Assembly: GCA_003575245.1 (NCBI GenBank)
Contig: NMQN01000363.1
Location: forward strand, 1 to 7,609
Direction: 5' to 3'
DNA: 7,609 nt
Source of the DNA: Candidatus Atribacteria bacterium 1244-E10-H5-B2
Lineage (GTDB): Bacteria; Atribacterota; JS1; SB-45; 34-128
The position numbers and the translations under genes are program-made. The notes below the pieces were generated by a model that saw only the letters and a list, made by a program, of their open reading frames with translations, made no database searches and was not told the origin of the DNA. Within the stretch, counting starts at the first letter, position 1. Each line of letters begins with the position of its first letter. This document shows positions 1 to 4,867 of the stretch, piece by piece.

Positions 1-2
1 AT

Positions 3-452
3 TATTGGATCTCTTATTTTGGCTTAGAAATATCCCCTAATAAAATTTTTGAAAAATATGAACCTCAAGTTCAGATATACCCCGAAGCAATCCCTCTTTT
101 AGAAGAATTAAAGAAGAATTTTATACTTATTGTTATTACTGCAATGCCTCGTGAATTTTTAATTCCTAAAATGAAAAAGCTGGAAAAGTATTTTAAATTC
201 AGCTTTTCAGCTTTATCCGATTTTAAAGAATTGAAAAATTCTGAGATATACTCAAAGATATCAAAAGCCTTAAGGGTACGCCCTGAACAAATATTACATA
301 TAGGTGATCATTGGGAATTTGATTATCTGGCTGCTCAGAAAGCCGGAATGAATGTTATTTATTTAGACCGTAGTAATACGAAAAAGGGAAAATTTATTGT
401 TAATAATCTAACGGAGATAAAAAGAGTAATAAGAGATAAATATAATAATTAA
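3..452 (+). CDS. HAD-family hydrolase/phosphatase, C-terminal part (5' end outside window)
   Basis: The reading frame is open from the first bases, so this is the last 149 codons of a gene that begins upstream; the ATG at 144 is internal. The sequence fits the haloacid dehalogenase superfamily, cytoplasmic Mg-dependent phosphohydrolases that work through an aspartyl-phosphate. Motif II is a hydrophobic strand ending in Ile-Thr-Ala (Thr at 138-140). A lysine in LKNSEIY (234-236) is in the place of the motif III lysine. Motif IV is HIGDHWEFD (acidic residues at 306-308 and 321-323), followed by the usual A-x-x-AGM and a strand ending YLDR. The spacing resembles HAD subfamily IA (YjjG or phosphoglycolate phosphatase-like). 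The catalytic DxD of motif I lies outside the window, so activity and substrate cannot be judged. The stop codon shares its last base with a heptamer repeat block. mutM follows after 52 bases and may be cotranscribed. Confidence 0.8.
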   Translation, partial: YWISYFGLEISPNKIFEKYEPQVQIYPEAIPLLEELKKNFILIVITAMPREFLIPKMKKLEKYFKFSFSALSDFKELKNSEIYSKISKALRVRPEQILHIGDHWEFDYLAAQKAGMNVIYLDRSNTKKGKFIVNNLTEIKRVIRDKYNN

Positions 453-482
453 CGAGATGCGAGATACGAACGACGAGATACT
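452..482 (+). repeat. ACGAGAT heptamer tandem repeat, copy 1
   Basis: Four seven-base units, ACGAGAT, GCGAGAT, ACGAACG and ACGAGAT, followed by ACT. The block begins on the last base of the upstream stop codon and ends ten bases before the mutM Shine-Dalgarno. It therefore fills nearly the whole HAD-mutM spacer. The same heptamer family recurs at 1409-1457, 1669-1703, 3001-3060 and 6202-6236. Confidence 0.8.
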
Positions 483-492
483 ATTTTACAAC

Positions 493-500
493 GAGGTGAT
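493..500 (+). promoter_or_regulatory. Shine-Dalgarno site of mutM
   Basis: GAGGTGAT is an exact match to the 16S anti-Shine-Dalgarno complement, and the core GAGG lies eight bases before the ATG at 505. It selects that start over the in-frame ATG at 457, which lies inside the heptamer repeat and has no ribosome binding site. Confidence 0.85.
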
Positions 501-504
501 AACA

Positions 505-1359
505 ATGCCTGAATTGCCAGAAGTAGAAACTATCAGGAGAGGTCTTCAGAGAAAAATTAAAAATAAACAGATAAAAGATATAGTAATAAATGTTGATAAA
601 ATAGTAAAAAAACCATATTTAAGAGAGTTTATTACTAAAATAAAGGGAAAAAAGATTAAGGAAATAGACCGCCGCGGGAAATATATTATTATTCATTTAG
701 ACTCAAGAAACAAATTGATAGTTCATCTGGGGATGACCGGACTTCTAATTTATCCTTATAATGAAAATAGCGAAGAAATTACAGAGGGAAAAATAAAAGC
801 TAAACACAATCATCTTGTTTTTACTTTTACAGATGATACCCAATTAGTTTTTAATGATGTTAGAAGATTCGGAAAAATATTTTTAGTTTCCAACATTGAC
901 GAAGTAGAAAGTATAGCTAAATTAGGGGTTGAACCCTTAGAGGATTATTTCACAGAAGAAATTTTTATTCAGATATTAAATAAAAAGAAAAATGGTAAAA
1001 TAAAATCTTTTTTAATGAAACAGGGATTTATCACCGGATTAGGTAATATTTATGCTAATGAAGTGTTGTATAGATCGAATATCCATCCTTTACGGCCAGT
1101 TTCTTCTCTCAATAAAAAAGAGATTAAAAACTTGTATCAGCAAATTAAACTGGTATTGGGTGAAGCAATTAAGCTTCGAGGGAGTACGGTAGCTGATGAG
1201 GCTTACCGAGACACAGATGGCGAAAAAGGAAAATTTGCAAAAAAATTACAGGTTTACGCTCGAAAAGGTGAACCTTGCATGAAGTGTGGGCATTCTATAG
1301 AAGTTGTAAGGATAGAAGGTAGAAGCTCATTTATCTGTTCCCAATGCCAAAAATTATAA
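505..1359 (+). CDS. mutM: Formamidopyrimidine-DNA glycosylase (Fpg/MutM)
   Basis: Base-excision-repair enzyme that removes 8-oxoguanine and formamidopyrimidines and nicks the strand by beta/delta-elimination. The 284-residue product is close to the usual ~270. It begins MPELPEVETI; after Met removal the N-terminal proline is the catalytic nucleophile and the next Glu the catalytic acid, so the start must be at 505. Other family marks are RRGKY at 57-61 (DNA-contacting Lys59), HLGMTG at 75-80, FNDVRRFG at 116-123, the helix-two-turn-helix segment GFITGLGNIYANEVLY at 174-189 with Asn181, and a C-terminal zinc finger with Cys258, Cys261, Cys278 and Cys281. EGR at 271-273 supplies the finger arginine. 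Every key residue is present, so the enzyme should be active. It sits 52 bases after the HAD phosphatase gene. Nothing ties it functionally to the tungsten genes downstream. Confidence 0.96.
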   Translation: MPELPEVETIRRGLQRKIKNKQIKDIVINVDKIVKKPYLREFITKIKGKKIKEIDRRGKYIIIHLDSRNKLIVHLGMTGLLIYPYNENSEEITEGKIKAKHNHLVFTFTDDTQLVFNDVRRFGKIFLVSNIDEVESIAKLGVEPLEDYFTEEIFIQILNKKKNGKIKSFLMKQGFITGLGNIYANEVLYRSNIHPLRPVSSLNKKEIKNLYQQIKLVLGEAIKLRGSTVADEAYRDTDGEKGKFAKKLQVYARKGEPCMKCGHSIEVVRIEGRSSFICSQCQKL

Positions 1360-1368
1360 AAAACTAAT

Positions 1369-1388
1369 GGTTAAATTGATTTTTAACC
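1369..1388 (+). terminator. Weak hairpin after mutM, possible terminator
   Basis: GGTTAAA at 1369-1375 pairs with TTTAACC at 1382-1388 around a six-base loop, ten bases after the mutM stop. A pyrimidine-rich stretch follows, but there is no clean T run and the stem is AT-rich, so termination here would be inefficient. Confidence 0.35.
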
Positions 1389-1408
1389 CAAATCTTCTCT
1401 TTCTCCTT

Positions 1409-1457
1409 ACGCAATACTGATTCGTTGTTCGTATCTCGTATCCGGTATCTCGTATGA
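1409..1457 (-). repeat. ACGAGAT heptamer tandem repeat, copy 2 (inverted)
   Basis: Read on the minus strand this is a run of seven-base units. On the + strand the clear units are CGTATCT, CGTATCC, GGTATCT and CGTATGA (1430-1457). Three weaker heptads precede them (ACGCAAT, ACTGATT, CGTTGTT). It is the reverse complement of the ACGAGAT family. Confidence 0.7.
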
Positions 1458-1538
1458 AAACATAGACATACTGAGCCCGTTAAATTCTTCTAGACTTCTA
1501 ACTCATGTATTCTTTACTAATAAATATAATCCGGAATA

Positions 1539-1561
1539 GACAGGCGGGACGCCTGTCCTAC
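1539..1561 (-). repeat. REP-like hairpin with GTAGG edge, element 1
   Basis: GACAGGCG (1539-1546) pairs perfectly with CGCCTGTC (1550-1557) around the loop GGA. The flank ends CCTAC, which reads GTAGG on the minus strand. The GTAG tetranucleotide beside a GC-rich palindrome is the hallmark of bacterial REP sequences. Two more GTAGG-edged palindromes with different stems lie at 2897-2920 and 6275-6329. No T run follows, so it is unlikely to be a terminator. Confidence 0.65.
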
Positions 1562-1668
1562 GAGGGGTGGGTGACTAATCGATTTTACATCTTTTGTATT
1601 TTTTTAATAAATACCAACAATCAACGACTATTATACTGTATTTCCCTATACGCTCCACGCTATTCTTT

Positions 1669-1703
1669 ACGAGATACGATTCACGAGATACGAGATACGA
1701 GTT
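1669..1703 (+). repeat. ACGAGAT heptamer tandem repeat, copy 3
   Basis: Five heptads: ACGAGAT, ACGATTC, ACGAGAT, ACGAGAT, ACGAGTT. The first 30 bases (1669-1698) are identical to 3001-3030, including the odd second unit ACGATTC. That means the two blocks are copies of one sequence and did not arise by independent slippage. The tup promoter starts five bases after the block. Confidence 0.85.
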
Positions 1704-1707
1704 GTTC

Positions 1708-1736
1708 TTGCTTAAATAAAGAAAAAATATTATAAT
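1708..1736 (+). promoter_or_regulatory. Predicted sigma-70/SigA promoter of the tup-moeA leader
   Basis: A perfect -10 box TATAAT (1731-1736) lies exactly 17 bases after TTGCTT (1708-1713), which keeps the TTG of the -35 consensus. Transcription would begin near 1742-1745, about 35 bases before the riboswitch and 235 bases before tupA. The surrounding DNA is A/T-rich. It is the only good promoter candidate I see for the transport genes. Confidence 0.6.
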
Positions 1737-1776
1737 ATGTGAAGATATTTCTTGTTTATTGTTCTTTTATAAAAAA

Positions 1777-1884
1777 AATATTCTCCGAGCTATCACACCT
1801 AAGGTGAAAACGATGGTGGATTAGCCGATAGGGAATAAGAGGAAACTCTTATTCCTCCCGTGTTTGGAAAGGAGGACTGATATT
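1777..1884 (+). promoter_or_regulatory. Moco/Tuco-type riboswitch (molybdenum/tungsten cofactor-sensing leader RNA)
   Basis: Conserved-looking stretches are CTCCGAGC at 1783-1790 and CCTCCCGTG followed by GGAAAGGAGGACT at 1854-1878, which I recognise as the Moco RNA motif. A consistent fold can be drawn: outer stem AATAT (1777-1781) with ATATT (1880-1884); GCTA (1789-1792) with TAGC (1822-1825); CACC (1796-1799) with GGTG (1815-1818); a long hairpin GAATAAGAG (1833-1841) with CTCTTATTC (1846-1854) capped by a GAAA tetraloop; and CTCC (1855-1858) with GGAG (1871-1874). The CACC/GGTG arm holds CCTAAG opposite GATGG, close to the 11-nucleotide GAAA-tetraloop receptor. Published family members precede cofactor synthesis and molybdate/tungstate transport genes, which fits tupA here. 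A terminator lies 16 bases downstream. The family call is from memory of the motif and has not been checked against a covariance model. Confidence 0.8.
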
Positions 1885-1900
1885 ACGAGTTAAACTTGTA

Positions 1901-1931
1901 AACCAACACCGGACACAGTGTTGGTTTTTTT
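1901..1931 (+). terminator. Intrinsic terminator in the tupA leader (riboswitch expression platform)
   Basis: AACCAACAC (1901-1909) pairs perfectly with GTGTTGGTT (1918-1926) around an eight-base loop, and the descending arm runs straight into a seven-T tract (1925-1931). It lies between the riboswitch and the tupA ribosome binding site, so it should decide whether RNA polymerase reaches tupA. The aptamer segment GTGTTTGG (1860-1867) can pair with CCAACAC (1903-1909), leaving one bulged T, and so form an antiterminator. The two structures are mutually exclusive, as expected for control by attenuation. Confidence 0.9.
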
Positions 1932-1976
1932 GTTGTGTGATTTTAAATTTAATTACAAGAAAGGAAAGAAATATCG

Positions 1977-2816
1977 ATGAAGAGAAATATTATTTTAAAG
2001 GCAGTGTTTTTTATTGCTGTTAGTATAATATTAATTAGTTCAGTTTATGCTAGCCCTATTCACCTAAAATTAGCCACTACTACCAGTACGGAGAATTCGG
2101 GGCTGTTGGGGGTTTTATTACCTCTCTTCGAAGAAAAATTTGGGATTAAGGTTGATGTTATTGCGGTTGGTACCGGGAAAGCTCTTGCCTTAGGAGAGAA
2201 TGGAGATGTAGATGTAGTATTAGTTCATGCCCGAGCAGCAGAGGATAAATTTATTGAAGAAGGTTATGGAGTAAACAGAAGGGATGTTATGTTTAATGAT
2301 TTTATTATTCTTGGACCATCTGATGACCCGGCGGAGATTAAAGGGGAGAGCAATGTAACCTTAGCTTTAAAAAAGATTGCTGGTCGGAAAGTCTATTTTG
2401 TATCTCGAGGGGATGATTCCGGAACTCACAAGAAAGAAAAAAGCTTATGGCAAAATGCGAAGATTTCTCCTGAAGGGAAATGGTATATGGAAATTGGCCA
2501 GGGGATGGGTGCAGCCTTGCAGATTGCCTATGAGAAACAAGCTTACATCCTATGTGATAGAGGCACATTTTTAGCTTATAAGAATAAGATAGATTTAATT
2601 ATTCTTTCCAAAGGAGATGCTCTACTCTTTAATCCTTATGGCATAATGGCAGTTAATCCTGCTCGTTATTCTCCGGTGAAATATATAGAAACCATGCAAT
2701 TAATTGCCTGGGTCACTTCAGTGGAAGGCCAGAAAATAATTGGAGAATATAAGAAAGAAGGAGAAATCCTTTTCCATCCTATGGCAATTAAACAGTCGTT
2801 AGTGAATAGTGAATAG
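1977..2816 (+). CDS. tupA: Tungstate ABC transporter, substrate-binding protein TupA
   Basis: Extracytoplasmic oxyanion-binding protein that delivers tungstate to TupBC. The 279-residue product starts at an ATG eight bases after AAGGAAAG. Residues 1-25 form a classical signal peptide (KR, then a hydrophobic core) with likely cleavage after VYA; there is no lipobox cysteine. The mature start has the TupA anion-binding signature TTTST at 34-38 followed by ENSGLL. Further family marks are VGTGKAL (64-70), GDVDVVLVHAR (76-86), RDVMFNDFIILGPSDDPA (102-119), SRGDDSGTHKKE (143-154), WYMEIGQGMG (169-178) and the late ILFHPMA (264-270). Family knowledge says TupA prefers tungstate over molybdate; the sequence alone cannot settle selectivity. 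It is first after the riboswitch and terminator. The last residues (SLVNSE) and the stop are encoded by a repeat that also occurs at 6398-6427, so the native C-terminus was probably altered. Confidence 0.93.
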   Translation: MKRNIILKAVFFIAVSIILISSVYASPIHLKLATTTSTENSGLLGVLLPLFEEKFGIKVDVIAVGTGKALALGENGDVDVVLVHARAAEDKFIEEGYGVNRRDVMFNDFIILGPSDDPAEIKGESNVTLALKKIAGRKVYFVSRGDDSGTHKKEKSLWQNAKISPEGKWYMEIGQGMGAALQIAYEKQAYILCDRGTFLAYKNKIDLIILSKGDALLFNPYGIMAVNPARYSPVKYIETMQLIAWVTSVEGQKIIGEYKKEGEILFHPMAIKQSLVNSE

Positions 2817-2838
2817 TCGTTAGTGTTAGATACAAGTT
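2794..2838 (+). repeat. AGTCGTT/AGTGAAT repeat, copy 1, overlapping the tupA 3' end
   Basis: The first 30 bases have a period of seven: AGTCGTT, AGTGAAT, AGTGAAT, AGTCGTT, AG. These 30 bases are an exact reverse complement of 6398-6427. The similarity continues for 15 more bases, giving 45 in all with four differences, all transitions. The tupA stop TAG (2814-2816) lies within it. Confidence 0.9.
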
Positions 2839-2893
2839 GCAAGATGCAAGTTTATAGTTTTTGGTTTACAGTTTTCAGTTCTCGGGTTTCAGT
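2831..2893 (+). repeat. CAGT-type degenerate heptamer array, copy 1
   Basis: The stretch divides into nine seven-base units: TACAAGT, TGCAAGA, TGCAAGT, TTATAGT, TTTTGGT, TTACAGT, TTTCAGT, TCTCGGG, TTTCAGT. The consensus is close to TTxCAGT. The reverse complement of 6361-6388 carries the same kind of units. The first units overlap the end of the preceding repeat. Confidence 0.65.
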
Positions 2894-2896
2894 AAG

Positions 2897-2920
2897 TAGG
2901 GGCGTATTGCTATACGCCTT
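2897..2920 (+). repeat. REP-like hairpin with GTAGG edge, element 2
   Basis: GTAGG is followed at once by GGCGTAT (2901-2907), which pairs perfectly with ATACGCC (2912-2918) around TGCT; two G-T pairs can extend the stem. It lies in the tupA-tupB spacer, where a stable hairpin could protect tupA mRNA from 3' exonucleases or reduce read-through. No T run suited to strong termination follows. Confidence 0.65.
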
Positions 2921-2949
2921 TCTTGCTGATGACTGGTTAATTAATCCTT

Positions 2950-2993
2950 AACCGGTAAACCGGTAAACTGGCAAACCGGGTAACTGGATAACT
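2950..2993 (+). repeat. AACCGGTA octamer tandem repeat
   Basis: Five eight-base units (AACCGGTA twice, AACTGGCA, AACCGGGT, AACTGGAT) and the start of a sixth, in direct tandem. The period is eight, unlike the seven-base arrays on both sides. I see no second copy in the window. Confidence 0.75.
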
Positions 2994-3000
2994 AATACAT

Positions 3001-3060
3001 ACGAGATACGATTCACGAGATACGAGATACTGGTTTTTGACGCGATACTCGATACGAATT
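3001..3060 (+). repeat. ACGAGAT heptamer tandem repeat, copy 4
   Basis: Heptads ACGAGAT, ACGATTC, ACGAGAT, ACGAGAT, ACTGGTT, then TTTG, then ACGCGAT, ACTCGAT, ACGAATT. The first 30 bases are identical to 1669-1698. The array ends eight bases before the tupB Shine-Dalgarno. Confidence 0.85.
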
Positions 3061-3068
3061 TATTAATC

Positions 3069-3082
3069 GAGGTGATATTTTG
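3069..3082 (+). promoter_or_regulatory. Shine-Dalgarno and TTG start of tupB
   Basis: GAGGTGAT at 3069-3076, the same eight bases used by mutM, precedes a TTG at 3080-3082, with seven bases between GAGG and the start. No ATG gives a plausible N-terminus, because the next in-frame Met is about 50 codons in, after the first membrane segment. The TTG is therefore the start. Confidence 0.8.
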
Positions 3083-3772
3083 GATTTTATTATTGAAGGG
3101 ATACAAAAGGCTTTTCAATTAATCTTCACTTTAGATAGTGCAATATTCAATATTGTCTTACTTTCATTAAAAGTATCGTTAACCGCTGTTATTTTAGCCT
3201 CATTATTGGGAGTATATTTAGGATTTTTAATGGCGGTAAAAGATTATTGGGGAAAAAGATTTAGTGTAGCTTTAGTAAATACCCTATTGGCATTACCAAC
3301 AGTAGTTATAGGACTGATTGTTTATTCTTTAATTTCTCGAAGAGGACCACTGGGAGTCTTTGAATTATTATATACCCCTTCAGCTATGATTCTTGGACAG
3401 TTTATATTGGCTGTCCCTATAATTATCGCTCTCACTCATTCGGCGGTACAGGGAATTGATAAAAGGGTTAGGAATACCGCATTGACTCTGGGAGCAACTG
3501 AAGCCCAATCTGCTTGGATGGTGATTAAAGAAGCCCGTTATGCAGTGTTAGCTGCGGTAATTATTGGATTTGGGAGAGTAATTGCCGAGGTTGGGGCTGC
3601 TATGATGTTAGGAGGAAATATAAAAGGAAGCACTCGGGTTATGACCACTGCCATTGCCCTGGAGACTACCAAAGGAGAGTTTGGTTTTGCTATTGCCCTG
3701 GGAATTATATTATTATTTGTCGCCTTCAGTATAAATATTTTACTCCACTATTTTCAAAGTAAGAGAGTATAA
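3080..3772 (+). CDS. tupB: Tungstate ABC transporter, permease protein TupB
   Basis: Inner-membrane subunit of the TupABC importer; two copies should form the channel and dock two TupC subunits. The 230-residue product has the size and pattern of the ModB/TupB-type permeases (BPD_transp_1 fold). Hydrophobic segments lie near 21-52, 63-85, 102-120, 153-177 and 203-223, giving about five helices. The cytoplasmic EAA coupling loop is clear at about 133-175: TALTLGATEAQSAWMVIKEA, then GFGRVIAEVGAA, followed by the conserved MMLGGNIKG. Translation begins at TTG. It is separated from tupA by 263 bases made almost wholly of repeats, which is unusual inside an ABC operon, but only nine bases separate it from tupC. 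The match to the TupA and TupC neighbours makes the tungstate assignment more likely than molybdate. Confidence 0.92.
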   Translation: MDFIIEGIQKAFQLIFTLDSAIFNIVLLSLKVSLTAVILASLLGVYLGFLMAVKDYWGKRFSVALVNTLLALPTVVIGLIVYSLISRRGPLGVFELLYTPSAMILGQFILAVPIIIALTHSAVQGIDKRVRNTALTLGATEAQSAWMVIKEARYAVLAAVIIGFGRVIAEVGAAMMLGGNIKGSTRVMTTAIALETTKGEFGFAIALGIILLFVAFSINILLHYFQSKRV

Positions 3773-3781
3773 ACTTAAAAT

Positions 3782-4798
3782 ATGTATAAATTAATATTTA
3801 AAGTTAGAAATTTAAAAAAAGCTTATAATAGTAAAATTGTATTGGATGTAGATAAGTTGAATTTTCAAGAGGGTAAGATTTACGCTATTGTCGGCCCAAA
3901 TGGGTCAGGCAAGACCACTTTGCTCAATATTTTAAATTTATTAGAGAAACCAGATGAAGGTCAAATATTTTTTTATGATCAAGAAATTACCAATAAATCA
4001 AATTCTAATACCTTAGAGATTCGAAGGAGAATGACTTTAGTAAATCAGGATCCTTTCTTATTTCATTCTACAGTCTATAATAATATTGCCTATGGATTAA
4101 AAATAAGATCAATTCCTTCCAAAGTTCAAAAAAGTAGAATTAGAAGTGCTTTAAATATAGTAGGACTTTCCGGTTTTAAAGATAGAAAAGCGGACCAATT
4201 ATCGGGCGGAGAAGCTCAACGAGGAGTAATTGCCAGAGCTTTAGTGATAGAGCCAGAAGTTCTTTTTTTAGATGAGCCTACCGCAAATATAGATCAAAAG
4301 CACGTAGATGTAGTAGAAAGAATTATTAAAAAAATAAAGAAGGAGATTAAAACTACTGTAATATTTACTACTCACGACCTTTCCCAGGCCTATCGTTTAG
4401 CTGATGAGGTGATTTCCCTTTTGGATGGTAAAATTATTAAACAAGTCCCGGAAAACCTTCTTTGGGGAGAAATAATAGAAGAAGATGGCTTAAAACGGTT
4501 TAAAACTACGGGAGATATAAAATTTACTATAGTAAGTGAAAAAGTTGGTCCGGTATACATTTCTATTGACCCCAGAGATATAATCTTGTCTTATGAACAG
4601 TTTCAATCCAGTGCCAGAAATTCCTTTTTAGGGAAAATAACAAAAATAATTGAGCAAAATCATTTGGTAAAATTAGAAATAGATATTGGTATTCCTTTAG
4701 TGGTGATTATTACCGGAGAGTCATTCCTTAAGATGAATCTCAATTTGGGAAATAAAGTTTATTTAACCTTCAAAGCTTCGGCAGTAAAATTATATTAA
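3782..4798 (+). CDS. tupC: Tungstate ABC transporter, ATP-binding protein TupC with TOBE/Mop domain
   Basis: Cytoplasmic ATPase that drives TupB. The 338-residue product has a complete nucleotide-binding domain: Walker A GPNGSGKTT at 38-46, Q-loop VNQDPFLF at 87-94 (Gln89), ABC signature LSGGEAQRG at 140-148, Walker B LFLDEPT at 161-167 and H-loop TTHDLS at 196-201. Residues from about 275 form a TOBE/Mop oxyanion-binding domain (SARNSFLGKI, then LVVIITGESF, ending VYLTFKASAVKLY). In molybdate transporters such as Methanosarcina ModBC, that domain binds molybdate or tungstate and blocks transport when the cell is replete; similar feedback can be inferred here. The start follows the tupB stop by nine bases. 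Its ribosome binding site (AAGAGAG at 3761-3767) is weak and distant, so translation is probably coupled to tupB. Confidence 0.93.
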   Translation: MYKLIFKVRNLKKAYNSKIVLDVDKLNFQEGKIYAIVGPNGSGKTTLLNILNLLEKPDEGQIFFYDQEITNKSNSNTLEIRRRMTLVNQDPFLFHSTVYNNIAYGLKIRSIPSKVQKSRIRSALNIVGLSGFKDRKADQLSGGEAQRGVIARALVIEPEVLFLDEPTANIDQKHVDVVERIIKKIKKEIKTTVIFTTHDLSQAYRLADEVISLLDGKIIKQVPENLLWGEIIEEDGLKRFKTTGDIKFTIVSEKVGPVYISIDPRDIILSYEQFQSSARNSFLGKITKIIEQNHLVKLEIDIGIPLVVIITGESFLKMNLNLGNKVYLTFKASAVKLY

Positions 4799-4867
4799 TT
4801 TTAAAAAACGAGATATTTAAAAAACAACATATATAAAAAATTAATAATTAGGAGATAAACAGCGAAC

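Larger units (their letters stand above)
1360..1776. other. Gene-free spacer between mutM and the tup leader
   Basis: This stretch holds a weak hairpin, two ACGAGAT heptamer blocks in opposite orientation (1409-1457 and 1669-1703), a REP-like hairpin (1539-1561), and a ten-base piece at 1623-1632 (AACGACTATT) that matches the AGTCGTT module at 6400-6409. A promoter follows at 1708-1736. The open frame at 1505-1735 runs through these repeats and codes for nothing recognisable. The order of modules looks like a decayed relative of the composite repeats at 2794-3060 and 6202-6427. Confidence 0.7.

Noticed and set aside
457..504. Longer mutM reading frame from the ATG at 457
   Set aside because: The extension is translated heptamer repeat, has no ribosome binding site, and would bury the catalytic N-terminal proline that must follow the initiator Met at 505.
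1539..1557. REP-like hairpin as an intrinsic terminator
   Set aside because: The stem is strong but is followed by CTACGAGG rather than a T run, so RNA polymerase release is unlikely.
1505..1735. 76-codon open frame upstream of the tup promoter
   Set aside because: It runs through the REP-like hairpin, heptamer repeats and the promoter, has no Shine-Dalgarno, and its peptide resembles nothing known.
2338..2568. Open frames opposite or out of frame within tupA, moeA and the second moeA (also 2377-2574, 5113-5418, 6725-6922, 6968-7291)
   Set aside because: All overlap well-supported genes with intact family motifs, and their translations show no conserved features.
1669..3060. CRISPR array
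   Set aside because: The repeat units are seven bases and directly contiguous, without unique spacers of 25-40 bases, and there are no cas genes.
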